Source: Bacillota bacterium
GTDB lineage: Bacteria; Bacillota; Clostridia; Lachnospirales; Lachnospiraceae
Reading direction: 5' to 3'
Assembly (NCBI GenBank): GCA_023398375.1
Contig: JAEWSH010000042.1
Location: 372,001-436,000 of the forward strand
Length of the DNA stretch: 64,000 bases
The translations under genes were made by a program, and so were the position numbers. Under the pieces are notes generated by a model. That model searched no databases. It was not told the DNA's origin and saw only the letters and a program-made list of their open reading frames with translations. Positions 1 to 7,357 of the stretch are shown piece by piece. The number at the start of each line of letters is the position of its first letter. Within the stretch, counting starts at the first letter, position 1.

Positions 1-516
1 GGCAGTGAAGAGATAAAAGACGCTTTGAATGAGGTGGAAGCTGAAAAGCTGAAAGAGTCTGAGGAACTTGCTGAAAAGATTGCGGAATCCATGAAGGAAC
101 AAAATCTGGATAAGGAAGTAGATATTAATTTCACATCTCAATATGTGCAGCTTACATTGAACGGAGCATTGCTCTTTGACTCGGGAAGCGCAGCTTTAAA
201 AGAAGAATCACTTCCAATGATGAAAAAACTGGGAGAAATTCTGGCGAGATACTCAGAAAGTATTATCGAGATTGAAGGACATACGGATAATGTCCCGATC
301 AATACAGCTAGGTTTGCGAATAATAATGAATTGAGCAGTTTCAGAGCTTTGTCGGTATTTGATTTCCTGACAGCTAATACAACATTAGATCCATCTATGA
401 TAAAGCATGCCGGACGAGGTGAATATGTTCCTGTTGCAGATAATTCTACCGCAGAAGGGCGTGCCAGAAACAGACGCGTAGAAATAAAGATCTATCATTC
501 GCTCAGTTCCTATTAG
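1..516 (+). CDS. motB: Flagellar motor protein MotB, C-terminal part
   Basis: The reading frame is open from base 1, so the gene begins upstream of the window; only the last 171 residues are seen. MotB is the stator subunit that anchors the MotA/MotB ion channel to peptidoglycan. The visible part is the OmpA-like peptidoglycan-binding domain, with the typical GHTDN motif followed by an ELSSFRA segment and the RARNRRVEI ending. The N-terminal transmembrane helix and plug lie outside the window. An internal TTG at 25 could be mistaken for the start but is simply mid-gene. It is followed 20 bases later by fliL in the same direction, the usual motB-fliL order in Firmicutes fla operons. Confidence 0.93.
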   Translation, partial: GSEEIKDALNEVEAEKLKESEELAEKIAESMKEQNLDKEVDINFTSQYVQLTLNGALLFDSGSAALKEESLPMMKKLGEILARYSESIIEIEGHTDNVPINTARFANNNELSSFRALSVFDFLTANTTLDPSMIKHAGRGEYVPVADNSTAEGRARNRRVEIKIYHSLSSY

Positions 517-536
517 AAAAAGGCAGGGAGGCCAAT

Positions 537-1055
537 ATGAAAAAGAACTTGTTTTCCATCTTGATTTTAGCGTTACTAATTGTGAATATTGTATTGACAT
601 CGATCATGATGTTCAGTGTAACAAGCGCATCCAATAAGACAGCTAAATTAGTTACAGATATTGCGAGTATCATTCAGCTGGAAATCGGGACACCGGCTAC
701 AGGCGGTGAAACAACAACAGAAGTATCTATTGAAGATACTGAAGTTTATGATATTGCAGAAAAGATGACAATACCTTTAGCAAAAGGCAGTGATGATACA
801 ACGCATTATGCACAGGTGTCAGTATCACTTTCCATGAATAAAAAAGACAAAGGGTATAAAAGTTATGGAGCTACTTTGTCTACTAAGGAAAGTTTGATCA
901 AAAGTGCAATCAATGAGGTGATAGGAACATATACATTAGAAGAGGCACAAGCAGATCAGAGCGCAATGCGAAAAGAAATATTAGAAAAAGTTCAGGCATT
1001 GTTTGATTCCCAATTTATTTATGAGGTTTCATTTAGTGATATTTTGTTTCAATAG
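537..1055 (+). CDS. fliL: Flagellar basal body-associated protein FliL
   Basis: The 172-residue protein has a short cytoplasmic start (MKKN), one hydrophobic transmembrane helix at about residues 6-28, and a periplasmic-facing domain, the layout of FliL, which sits around the stator and supports motor torque. A ribosome binding site (GGGAGG) lies just upstream of the ATG. The family is poorly conserved in sequence, so the call leans on length, topology and position between motB and fliM. The ending EVSFSDILFQ resembles the FliL C-terminus, where a hydrophobic strand closes the domain. Confidence 0.85.
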   Translation: MKKNLFSILILALLIVNIVLTSIMMFSVTSASNKTAKLVTDIASIIQLEIGTPATGGETTTEVSIEDTEVYDIAEKMTIPLAKGSDDTTHYAQVSVSLSMNKKDKGYKSYGATLSTKESLIKSAINEVIGTYTLEEAQADQSAMRKEILEKVQALFDSQFIYEVSFSDILFQ

Positions 1056-1098
1056 ATTATGTTCCACCTAAAAATCAAATGATAGGAGGTGGGTTTAC

Positions 1099-2079
1099 GT
1101 GGGAGAGGTCCTGTCACAAAACGAGATAGATAGTTTGCTTCAGGCATTGAGTACTGGCGAACTTGACATGGACGATATGCAGAATGATGGTGAAAAGCAG
1201 GTAAAGAGTTATGATTTTAAGCGCCCTGCTAAATTTTCCAAAGAGCACTTGCGAACCTTGGAGATCATCTTTGAACATTATGGAAGATTATTATCCACTA
1301 ACTTACCGGTTTATTTAAGAAAAAATATTCAAGTAGAAGTCGTAAGCTCAGAGACAGTTACGTTTTCGGAATTTTCAAATGCATTGTCCAATCCTGTTAT
1401 ACTGGGAATTATTAATTTTGCGCCGCTGAATGGAAATATTATCTTAGAACTTGCAGCAAATCTTGGCTATGCCATGATAGACAGAATGCTTGGCGGTCAA
1501 GGGAATCCATTGGATAAGACCAGAGAGTTTTCTGAGATCGAGATGACCATTATAGAGAAAATCATGATAATCTGCATGCAGCTTTTACGAGAACCGTGGA
1601 AGAATGTAGTAGAATTAAATCCGGTGATGGAAAGAATTGAGACAAATGCTCAGTTTGCGCAAGTGATTGCTCCTAATGATATGATTGCCATTGTTACATT
1701 GAACTTGAAGATCGGCGATACAGAGGGAATGATGAATGTTTGCCTTCCATATTTTACATTAGAAACTATCATGGACAAGCTGAATACGAAATTCTGGTAT
1801 TCTACAATGCAGGAAGATTCAGATGAAAATTATCAGGATTACATACAGTCTTTGATCAGAAAAGTTGAAGTTCCGGTCAAAGCGGTTCTTGGAAAGAGTG
1901 CAGTATCTGTGAATGATTTTATGAACTTGCAAGTTGGAGACATCATTCGTTTGAATTCCAAAGTAGACAGTGAACTGGATGTCTATGTTGGAAATATAAG
2001 AAAATTTACCGCGTTACCCGGCGCGAACAAAGATGTTTATGCTGCACGGGTAGCTTCGGTAGTGAGAGAGGGGGAATAA
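1099..2079 (+). CDS. fliM: Flagellar motor switch protein FliM
   Basis: This 326-residue protein is a C-ring component that binds phospho-CheY and sets rotation direction. The N-terminal MGEVLSQNEIDSLLQAL is the conserved CheY-binding peptide of FliM. The middle domain carries the GG motif (MLGGQG, about residues 133-138) and the C-terminal SpoA-like domain spans about residues 250-320. The start is GTG at 1099, chosen for the strong AGGAGGTG eight to nine bases upstream. A CCACCT at 1064-1069 could pair with AGGTGG at 1087-1092 and partly cover this ribosome binding site. fliY follows three bases after the stop. Confidence 0.97.
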   Translation: MGEVLSQNEIDSLLQALSTGELDMDDMQNDGEKQVKSYDFKRPAKFSKEHLRTLEIIFEHYGRLLSTNLPVYLRKNIQVEVVSSETVTFSEFSNALSNPVILGIINFAPLNGNIILELAANLGYAMIDRMLGGQGNPLDKTREFSEIEMTIIEKIMIICMQLLREPWKNVVELNPVMERIETNAQFAQVIAPNDMIAIVTLNLKIGDTEGMMNVCLPYFTLETIMDKLNTKFWYSTMQEDSDENYQDYIQSLIRKVEVPVKAVLGKSAVSVNDFMNLQVGDIIRLNSKVDSELDVYVGNIRKFTALPGANKDVYAARVASVVREGE

Positions 2080-2082
2080 GAC

Positions 2083-3297
2083 ATGGACGGAATGTTGTCC
2101 CAAGATGAGATAAACGCGCTGCTTGCAGGCATGGATTTGCCGGAAAGCAGTTCAGATACAGAAGCATCGGAAACGAATGCGGGCACAGATTGGAAAGCAG
2201 CTCCTGATCCGGAAAAAAGCTTGACGGATGTGGAAACAGATGCAATTGGTGAAGTGGCAAATATTAGTATGGGAACATCGGCTACAACACTTTATTCCTT
2301 AGTGAATCGAAAAGTTAGTATTACTACTCCAGTCGTAACGACGGAAACCTGGGAAGGTGTATTAAGAGAATATGAAAAACCCTGTGTCTTTATTGAGATT
2401 TTATATACGACTGGCTTAGCTGGAAGTAATATTTTGGTATTAAAAGAGCATGACGTTAAAGTTATTACAGATTTAATGATGGGTGGAGATGGAACGAATA
2501 CGGATGGAGAATTAACAGAACTTCATCTAAGTGCTATTTCTGAAGCAATGAATCAAATGATGGGATCTGCAGCGACTTCGCTATCTTCCATGTTAAATGA
2601 GACCATTGATATTAGTCCACCGAATGCCAGTCTGATTGATTTAGGTGAATTTAAGACAGCTGGTGAAATTGCTCCGTTCTTAGAAGATACGTTTGTCAAA
2701 ATAGCATTTAGAATGCAGATTGAAGAATTGGTTGACAGTACGATTATGCAGTTGTATCCATTGGATTTTGCGAGATCTCTGTATGATACTTTTATAGGTC
2801 AGCAGAATGCAACGGCAGCCGCCGCAGCCGCGCAAGAACCTCAGCCATATGTACCGCCACAAGCAAATATGCCAACACAGAATCAGGCGCAGGGATATAT
2901 GCACCCTAATATGCAGATGGGAATGCCTCAGATGCAGGCAGGAATGCCTCAGATGCAGATGGGGATGCCGCCACAGATGGGGATGCCACAAATGCAGCAG
3001 AATATTAATATACAACCAGCACAATTTCAGAATTTTACTAATAATTATACTGCAGTAGCAGGTCAAGAAAACATTGGTTTAATTATGGATGTTCCACTGG
3101 AAGTAACAGTAGAATTAGGAAGAACAAAAAAATCAATATCTGATATTTTAGATTTTGCACCAGGCACGATCATTGAACTGGACAAGATTGCCGGTGAACC
3201 GATAGATGTTCTTGTAAATGGTAAGTTTGTTGCAAAAGGTGAAGTAGTAGTAATAGAAGAAAGTTTTGGTATTCGTGTAACGGAAATCATAAAATAA
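2083..3297 (+). CDS. fliY: Flagellar motor switch phosphatase FliY
   Basis: The 404-residue protein combines a FliM-like N-terminal peptide (MLSQDEINALLAGM), a CheC/CheX-type phosphatase domain and a C-terminal FliN/SpoA domain (about residues 325-404). Two phosphatase-type helices are visible, one around EVANISMGTSATTL and one around EAMNQMMGSAATSL. In Bacillus FliY is the C-ring part that dephosphorylates CheY-P. The linker at about residues 265-305 is very rich in Met, Gln, Pro and Gly with repeated GMPQMQ units. This low-complexity linker also creates long open frames on both strands that are not genes. It is followed by cheY. Confidence 0.95.
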   Translation: MDGMLSQDEINALLAGMDLPESSSDTEASETNAGTDWKAAPDPEKSLTDVETDAIGEVANISMGTSATTLYSLVNRKVSITTPVVTTETWEGVLREYEKPCVFIEILYTTGLAGSNILVLKEHDVKVITDLMMGGDGTNTDGELTELHLSAISEAMNQMMGSAATSLSSMLNETIDISPPNASLIDLGEFKTAGEIAPFLEDTFVKIAFRMQIEELVDSTIMQLYPLDFARSLYDTFIGQQNATAAAAAAQEPQPYVPPQANMPTQNQAQGYMHPNMQMGMPQMQAGMPQMQMGMPPQMGMPQMQQNINIQPAQFQNFTNNYTAVAGQENIGLIMDVPLEVTVELGRTKKSISDILDFAPGTIIELDKIAGEPIDVLVNGKFVAKGEVVVIEESFGIRVTEIIK

Positions 3298-3321
3298 AAC
3301 ATTGAATAGGAGTGACGAGAA

Positions 3322-3684
3322 ATGGCTAAAAATATTTTGATTTGTGATGACGCAGCATTTATGCGCATGATGATTAAGGACATTTTAACAAAGAACGGAT
3401 ATAACGTAGTGGGTGAAGCGGAAAATGGCGTAAAGGCTGTTGAAAAGTATTTGGAGTTAAAGCCGGATCTAACGCTTATGGATATTACAATGCCGGAAAT
3501 GGATGGAATTGGTGCCTTGAAAAAAATCAAAGAAAATGATGCAGGCGCAACTGTGATCATGTGTTCTGCAATGGGTCAGCAGGCTATGGTCATTGAATCT
3601 ATTCAAGCGGGGGCTAAAGACTTTATCGTTAAGCCATTTCAAGCAGACCGTGTATTAGAAGCGGTTAAGAAAGTTGTAGGATAA
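3322..3684 (+). CDS. cheY: Chemotaxis response regulator CheY
   Basis: This 120-residue stand-alone receiver domain carries the chemotaxis signal from CheA to the FliM/FliY switch. The acidic pair D9/D10, the phospho-acceptor D54 (LMDITMPEMDG), the switch Ser/Thr in MCSAMGQ and the conserved Lys of VKPF are all present. There is no output domain. The gene lies between fliY and fliO, the same place as in Bacillus. Ribosome binding site AGGAGTGA precedes the ATG. Confidence 0.96.
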   Translation: MAKNILICDDAAFMRMMIKDILTKNGYNVVGEAENGVKAVEKYLELKPDLTLMDITMPEMDGIGALKKIKENDAGATVIMCSAMGQQAMVIESIQAGAKDFIVKPFQADRVLEAVKKVVG

Positions 3685-3685
3685 A

Positions 3686-4054
3686 ATGTTATTAACCCAT
3701 TATGGCAGTCTTGATGCTATAGCTGAGTTCCTGACAGTTTTAATTATATTTGTATTTGTATTGGCAATTACCTTTTTTACTACCAGGTGGATTGCCAATT
3801 ATCAGAAAGGGAAAATTTTCAGCAAGAATATACAAGTTATTGAGACGTATAAAATCACAACAAATAAATATCTCCAGATTGTAAAGACAGGAGATAAATA
3901 TTTAGTCATTGCAGTATGCAAAGATACAGTGACGCTCTTGACAGAACTGGACAAAGAGAAAATAGAGTTCCCAGATGATACGAGCCAAAGAGTAAATTTT
4001 AAAGAGATACTGGAAAAAGCAAGGACTTTTACATCTGGTAAGAAAGAGTCTTAG
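3686..4054 (+). CDS. fliO: Flagellar export apparatus protein FliO
   Basis: The 122-residue protein has an N-terminal transmembrane helix (about residues 13-35) followed by a small basic cytoplasmic domain beginning IQVIETYKITTNKYLQIVKTGDKYLVI, the typical FliO/FliZ pattern. FliO helps assemble the FliP ring of the flagellar type III export gate. The ATG is two bases after the cheY stop, so the two are probably translationally coupled. Sequence conservation in the family is weak; position directly before fliP supports the call. A structured repeat separates it from fliP. Confidence 0.85.
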   Translation: MLLTHYGSLDAIAEFLTVLIIFVFVLAITFFTTRWIANYQKGKIFSKNIQVIETYKITTNKYLQIVKTGDKYLVIAVCKDTVTLLTELDKEKIEFPDDTSQRVNFKEILEKARTFTSGKKES

Positions 4055-4090
4055 CTAGGGGATAAGGTTGAAAAAAATCTTTCGCCTCCT

Positions 4091-4207
4091 TGATTTACGC
4101 GAGTAACGAGCCAAGTACAAGCCAGCTTGTACTTGGCGATTACCGCGATAACTTGAGAAACTCGCAAAGCGTATTTCTCAGTTTATACGCGACTTAAGGT
4201 CGCCTAT
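4091..4207 (+). repeat. Structured dispersed repeat, family 1, copy A
   Basis: This is a non-coding element between fliO and fliP. It begins TTTACGCGAGTAACGAGCC and contains a perfect 12-base-pair hairpin: arm 4110-4121, loop CCAG, arm 4126-4137. An outer stem (CGCG and GTAA pairing with TTAC and CGCG) extends it. A second hairpin follows (GAGAAA pairing with TTTCTC, about 4153-4179) and then a short GCGAC/GTCGC stem (about 4189-4203). Related copies lie near 27,101, 28,365 and 47,831, with a partial inverted copy near 33,919. It is the only long gap inside the fla operon. Function is unknown; it could be a mobile REP-like element or an RNA structure. Confidence 0.8.
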
Positions 4208-4218
4208 GGGAGCTAATA

Positions 4219-5091
4219 ATGAATCATATTTTTTTAAAAAATAGGGTAGTAAAAAGTTTATGCCTGCTGTTTATAGTAGGCATATTGTGCATAGTACAAA
4301 AAAATAGTGCGTATGCAATGGGAACAGGAATTACATCTAATCTTACCGGAACGACAGATACGCAAACAAACTTGAAAGAACCTGGAAGTGCAGAAACTGG
4401 TGAAGATTTAAAAGAATTGAATGTGGCAAATAATCTTACAATTACTTATAAAAACGGAAACGGCGAAGTTGCGGGTTCGTTAAGAATTTTGCTTCTTTTA
4501 ACAGCAATTGGGCTAGCTCCTATTATGTTGATGGTACTGACATCATTTACCAGAATTATAATTGTTCTGCATTTTACAAGGTCGGCGCTTGGCACGCAGA
4601 CATCGCCGCCTAACCAGATTATAATTGCAATTGCAATTTTTCTGACTTTTTTTGTTATGGGTCCTGTCTTTGCCCAGATTAATACAGATGCTGTGCAGCC
4701 GTTTGACCGCGGTGAGATTACACAGGAAGAGGCTTTGGAAAAAGGGATTGAGCCGTTGCGTCAATTTATGTATAAACAAACGCAGGCAAAAGATGTAAAA
4801 ATGTTTTTAGAAATTGCAGGAAATGAAGATGTGAAGGAACTGAAAGACATTCCAACAACGGTTTTGATTCCGAGCTTTATTGTTAGTGAATTGCGAACTG
4901 CTTTCATTATTGGATTTTTAATTTATATACCATTTATTGTAATAGACATGGTAGTTGCGTCTACACTTATGAGCATGGGTATGATGATGTTGCCTCCGAC
5001 AACGATTTCAATGCCATTTAAAATTTTATTATTTATTATGGCAGATGGATGGAATCTTGTAATTGGCAATTTGGTAAAGACGTTTTATTAA
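4219..5091 (+). CDS. fliP: Flagellar export gate protein FliP
   Basis: FliP forms the core channel of the flagellar type III secretion gate with FliQ and FliR. The 290-residue protein begins with a cleavable signal-peptide-like segment (to about residue 33), as is usual for FliP, then a variable Thr-rich stretch. The conserved body follows: a helix containing LLLLTAIGLAPIMLMVLTSF, the FTRIIIVL and TQTSPPNQI motifs, a periplasmic segment, and the final helices with MMMLPPTTISMPFKILLF. The start at 4219 was chosen as the first ATG giving a full signal segment; a GGGAG lies just upstream at the edge of the preceding repeat. Confidence 0.96.
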   Translation: MNHIFLKNRVVKSLCLLFIVGILCIVQKNSAYAMGTGITSNLTGTTDTQTNLKEPGSAETGEDLKELNVANNLTITYKNGNGEVAGSLRILLLLTAIGLAPIMLMVLTSFTRIIIVLHFTRSALGTQTSPPNQIIIAIAIFLTFFVMGPVFAQINTDAVQPFDRGEITQEEALEKGIEPLRQFMYKQTQAKDVKMFLEIAGNEDVKELKDIPTTVLIPSFIVSELRTAFIIGFLIYIPFIVIDMVVASTLMSMGMMMLPPTTISMPFKILLFIMADGWNLVIGNLVKTFY

Positions 5092-5109
5092 AAAAAGGGG
5101 CATTAAAGA

Positions 5110-5379
5110 ATGACGACAGATGTAGTTAGTGAAATAACAAGAACAGCTCTTTATACGATTATAGAAACATCAGCTCCGGTACTTCTCATATCTTTAATTG
5201 TAGGATTGATTGTAAGTATATTCCAGACAGTAACGTCTATACAGGAACAGACTTTGACATTTGTTCCCAAAATTATATGTATTTTTTTAGGATTAATGCT
5301 CTTCGGAGAGTGGATGTTAAATCGTATGATTGAATTCATGACAAATTTATGGTCAGATTTCTCCATATACATAAGGTAA
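5110..5379 (+). CDS. fliQ: Flagellar export gate protein FliQ
   Basis: This is an 89-residue, two-helix membrane protein. Its conserved features include the segment around VSIFQTVTSIQEQTLTFVPKI that characterises FliQ and its type III secretion relatives. Four copies pack around FliP in the export gate. The gene sits 18 bases after fliP and 4 bases before fliR, with an AAAGGGGC ribosome binding site. Length and order match the family exactly. Confidence 0.95.
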   Translation: MTTDVVSEITRTALYTIIETSAPVLLISLIVGLIVSIFQTVTSIQEQTLTFVPKIICIFLGLMLFGEWMLNRMIEFMTNLWSDFSIYIR

Positions 5380-5383
5380 TAAT

Positions 5384-6169
5384 ATGATTGATCTTTCTTT
5401 TTCATTTTCAGAATTAGAATATTTTTTGTTCATTATGACAAGAGTAAGCTGTTTTATTTATATTGTTCCTTTTTTTGGTATCAATAATAATGTACCCAAT
5501 AGGGTCAAAATAGCATTGAGTTTCTTTGTGTCATATTTATTATATAACATAATGACGCCACATGAGACTGTTTTATATACGACACTATTAGGATATACAA
5601 CGATTATTCTGAAAGAAGCAGCTACGGGAATCTTAATAGGATTTGGCGCGAATATGTGCACAACGATTATGACATTTGCAGGCAGAATGGTGGATATGGA
5701 AATTGGATTATCAATGGCAAGCCAGATGGATCCGACCACAAAAGAGAACACAACAATTACCGGTTTACTATACCAATATGGGATGATGCTGATGCTGATC
5801 GTAACCGGTATGTATCGATATATATTAAAAGCATTAGTAGAAACGTTTACTTTGATTCCAATCAATGGAGCAGTATTCCATACGACAAAAATATTAAACA
5901 CAATGATTACTTTTCTAGGCGAATATATTATAATTGGTTTTCGTATTTTCTTACCTGTATTCACAGTTATTACGCTTTTGAATGCAGTACTTGGTATTTT
6001 AGCTAAAATCGCACCGCAATTAAATATGTTTTCAGTTGGTATACAATTAAAAATATTAGCAGGTCTGGGGATATTATATGCTACTATAGGTTTGCTGCCT
6101 AGTGCGTCTAATTTTGTGTTTATTGAAATGAAGAAAATGATGGTTTCTTTTGTAGAAGCATTAATGTAG
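5384..6169 (+). CDS. fliR: Flagellar export gate protein FliR
   Basis: The 261-residue polytopic membrane protein has about six hydrophobic helices. The segment GRMVDMEIGLSMASQMDPTT is the highly conserved FliR cytoplasmic motif. FliR completes the FliP-FliQ-FliR export gate and contacts FlhB. The gene follows fliQ by four bases and precedes flhB, as in most Firmicutes fla operons. An 885-base open frame lies antisense to it (5458-6342) but has no family features and is not called. Confidence 0.95.
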   Translation: MIDLSFSFSELEYFLFIMTRVSCFIYIVPFFGINNNVPNRVKIALSFFVSYLLYNIMTPHETVLYTTLLGYTTIILKEAATGILIGFGANMCTTIMTFAGRMVDMEIGLSMASQMDPTTKENTTITGLLYQYGMMLMLIVTGMYRYILKALVETFTLIPINGAVFHTTKILNTMITFLGEYIIIGFRIFLPVFTVITLLNAVLGILAKIAPQLNMFSVGIQLKILAGLGILYATIGLLPSASNFVFIEMKKMMVSFVEALM

Positions 6170-6203
6170 AAATTGCTGACACGATAAGACAGAGGGTATT
6201 TAT

Positions 6204-7316
6204 GTGATATTGGAATATAATTTACAGTACTTTGCAAAAGACGGTCCTGGTGGGGAAAAAACAGAGCCTGCAACACAAAAGAAATTAACAGATGCAAGAA
6301 AAGAAGGAAATGTAGCAAAGAGTAAGGAATTAAGCAATGCATTGAGCCTGACCGCTTTATTCCTGATTTTGAAATTCTGGGTTGGAATGCTTGGAACTAA
6401 CCTGAAGAGTATTTTTCAAACCATATATAAGCTAATTCCTGAATTGACAAAAAACATGGAAGGAACTGTTCCTGTACACGAGTTTGCGTCTGTTATTACC
6501 TATACAACGATACGTATTCTAGTAATTATATTACCTGTATTTGTAGTTGGATTTCTAGTCGCCTTTATTGGAGATTTTGTACAAGTAAAATGGCGTCCGA
6601 CAACAAAACCATTACAGCCTAAGTTTAGTAAATTAAGTCCAATAAAAGGGATAAAAAGAATATTTTCTGTAAGATCCTTATTAGAATTATTAAAATCAGT
6701 TGTCAAAATTTTTATTATTACTGCAGTTGTTTATACTACACTGAAAAAGAAATGGAACTATTTATTCATTCTGTATGAAATATCGCTTAATCAGGCAATT
6801 GGAATAGTTGGAAGTGTAACTATAAATCTTGGGTTAAAAATATCCTATATTTATCTGGTTGTTTCCATATTAGATTTTGCATATCAAAAGTGGAAATTTA
6901 GCGAGGATATGAAAATGACCAAGCAAGAAGTAAAAGACGAGTTTAAAAATGCAGAAGGTGATCCGCAGATCAAAGGTAAGATAAGGCAAAGAATGAGAGA
7001 AGCTTCCCAACGAAGGATGATGCAGAATCTGCCAAAAGCAGATGTAGTCATTACAAACCCTACTCATTTTGCAGTAGCAATTAAGTACGATCCTGAAAAA
7101 GCAGACGCACCGATCGTGGTAGCAAAAGGTCAAGATAATCTGGCTCAGAAAATCAAGATAATTGCAAAAGAAAACAATATTGAGATTATTGAAAATAAGC
7201 CATTAGCCAGAATGTTATATGCCAATGTAGAAATTGGAGAAATGGTACCGCCTGAGTTATATCAGGCAGTGGCGGAAGTGCTTGCAATGGTATACCATAT
7301 GCAAGGTAAAGTATAG
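6204..7316 (+). CDS. flhB: Flagellar export switch protein FlhB
   Basis: FlhB controls the switch of export substrate from rod/hook to filament through self-cleavage. The 370-residue protein shows the amphipathic N-terminal motif GEKTEPATQKKLTDARKEGNVAKS, four transmembrane helices and the cytoplasmic domain with the autocleavage site NPTH at residues 285-288. The start is GTG at 6204, preceded at proper distance by AGAGGG. The N-terminal leader MILEYNLQYFAKD is longer than the minimal family start but is common in clostridial FlhB. Confidence 0.97.
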   Translation: MILEYNLQYFAKDGPGGEKTEPATQKKLTDARKEGNVAKSKELSNALSLTALFLILKFWVGMLGTNLKSIFQTIYKLIPELTKNMEGTVPVHEFASVITYTTIRILVIILPVFVVGFLVAFIGDFVQVKWRPTTKPLQPKFSKLSPIKGIKRIFSVRSLLELLKSVVKIFIITAVVYTTLKKKWNYLFILYEISLNQAIGIVGSVTINLGLKISYIYLVVSILDFAYQKWKFSEDMKMTKQEVKDEFKNAEGDPQIKGKIRQRMREASQRRMMQNLPKADVVITNPTHFAVAIKYDPEKADAPIVVAKGQDNLAQKIKIIAKENNIEIIENKPLARMLYANVEIGEMVPPELYQAVAEVLAMVYHMQGKV

Positions 7317-7357
7317 AATTTGTCTATTTATGATATGAGTACAGGAGGAGAAGGCAG

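Noticed and set aside
2885..3000. Regular short repeats that might suggest a CRISPR array
   Set aside because: Units are too short, lack unique spacers and lie inside the fliY reading frame.
2680..3066. Open frames on both strands over the fliY linker (2680-3066 minus, 2807-3058 plus)
   Set aside because: They arise from the short-repeat Met/Gln linker; proteins are low complexity (His/Leu or Cys/Arg-rich) and overlap the certain fliY frame.
5458..6342. 294-codon open frame on the minus strand
   Set aside because: It is antisense to fliR and the start of flhB, has no family features and no ribosome binding site; it results from AT-rich codon use of the real gene.
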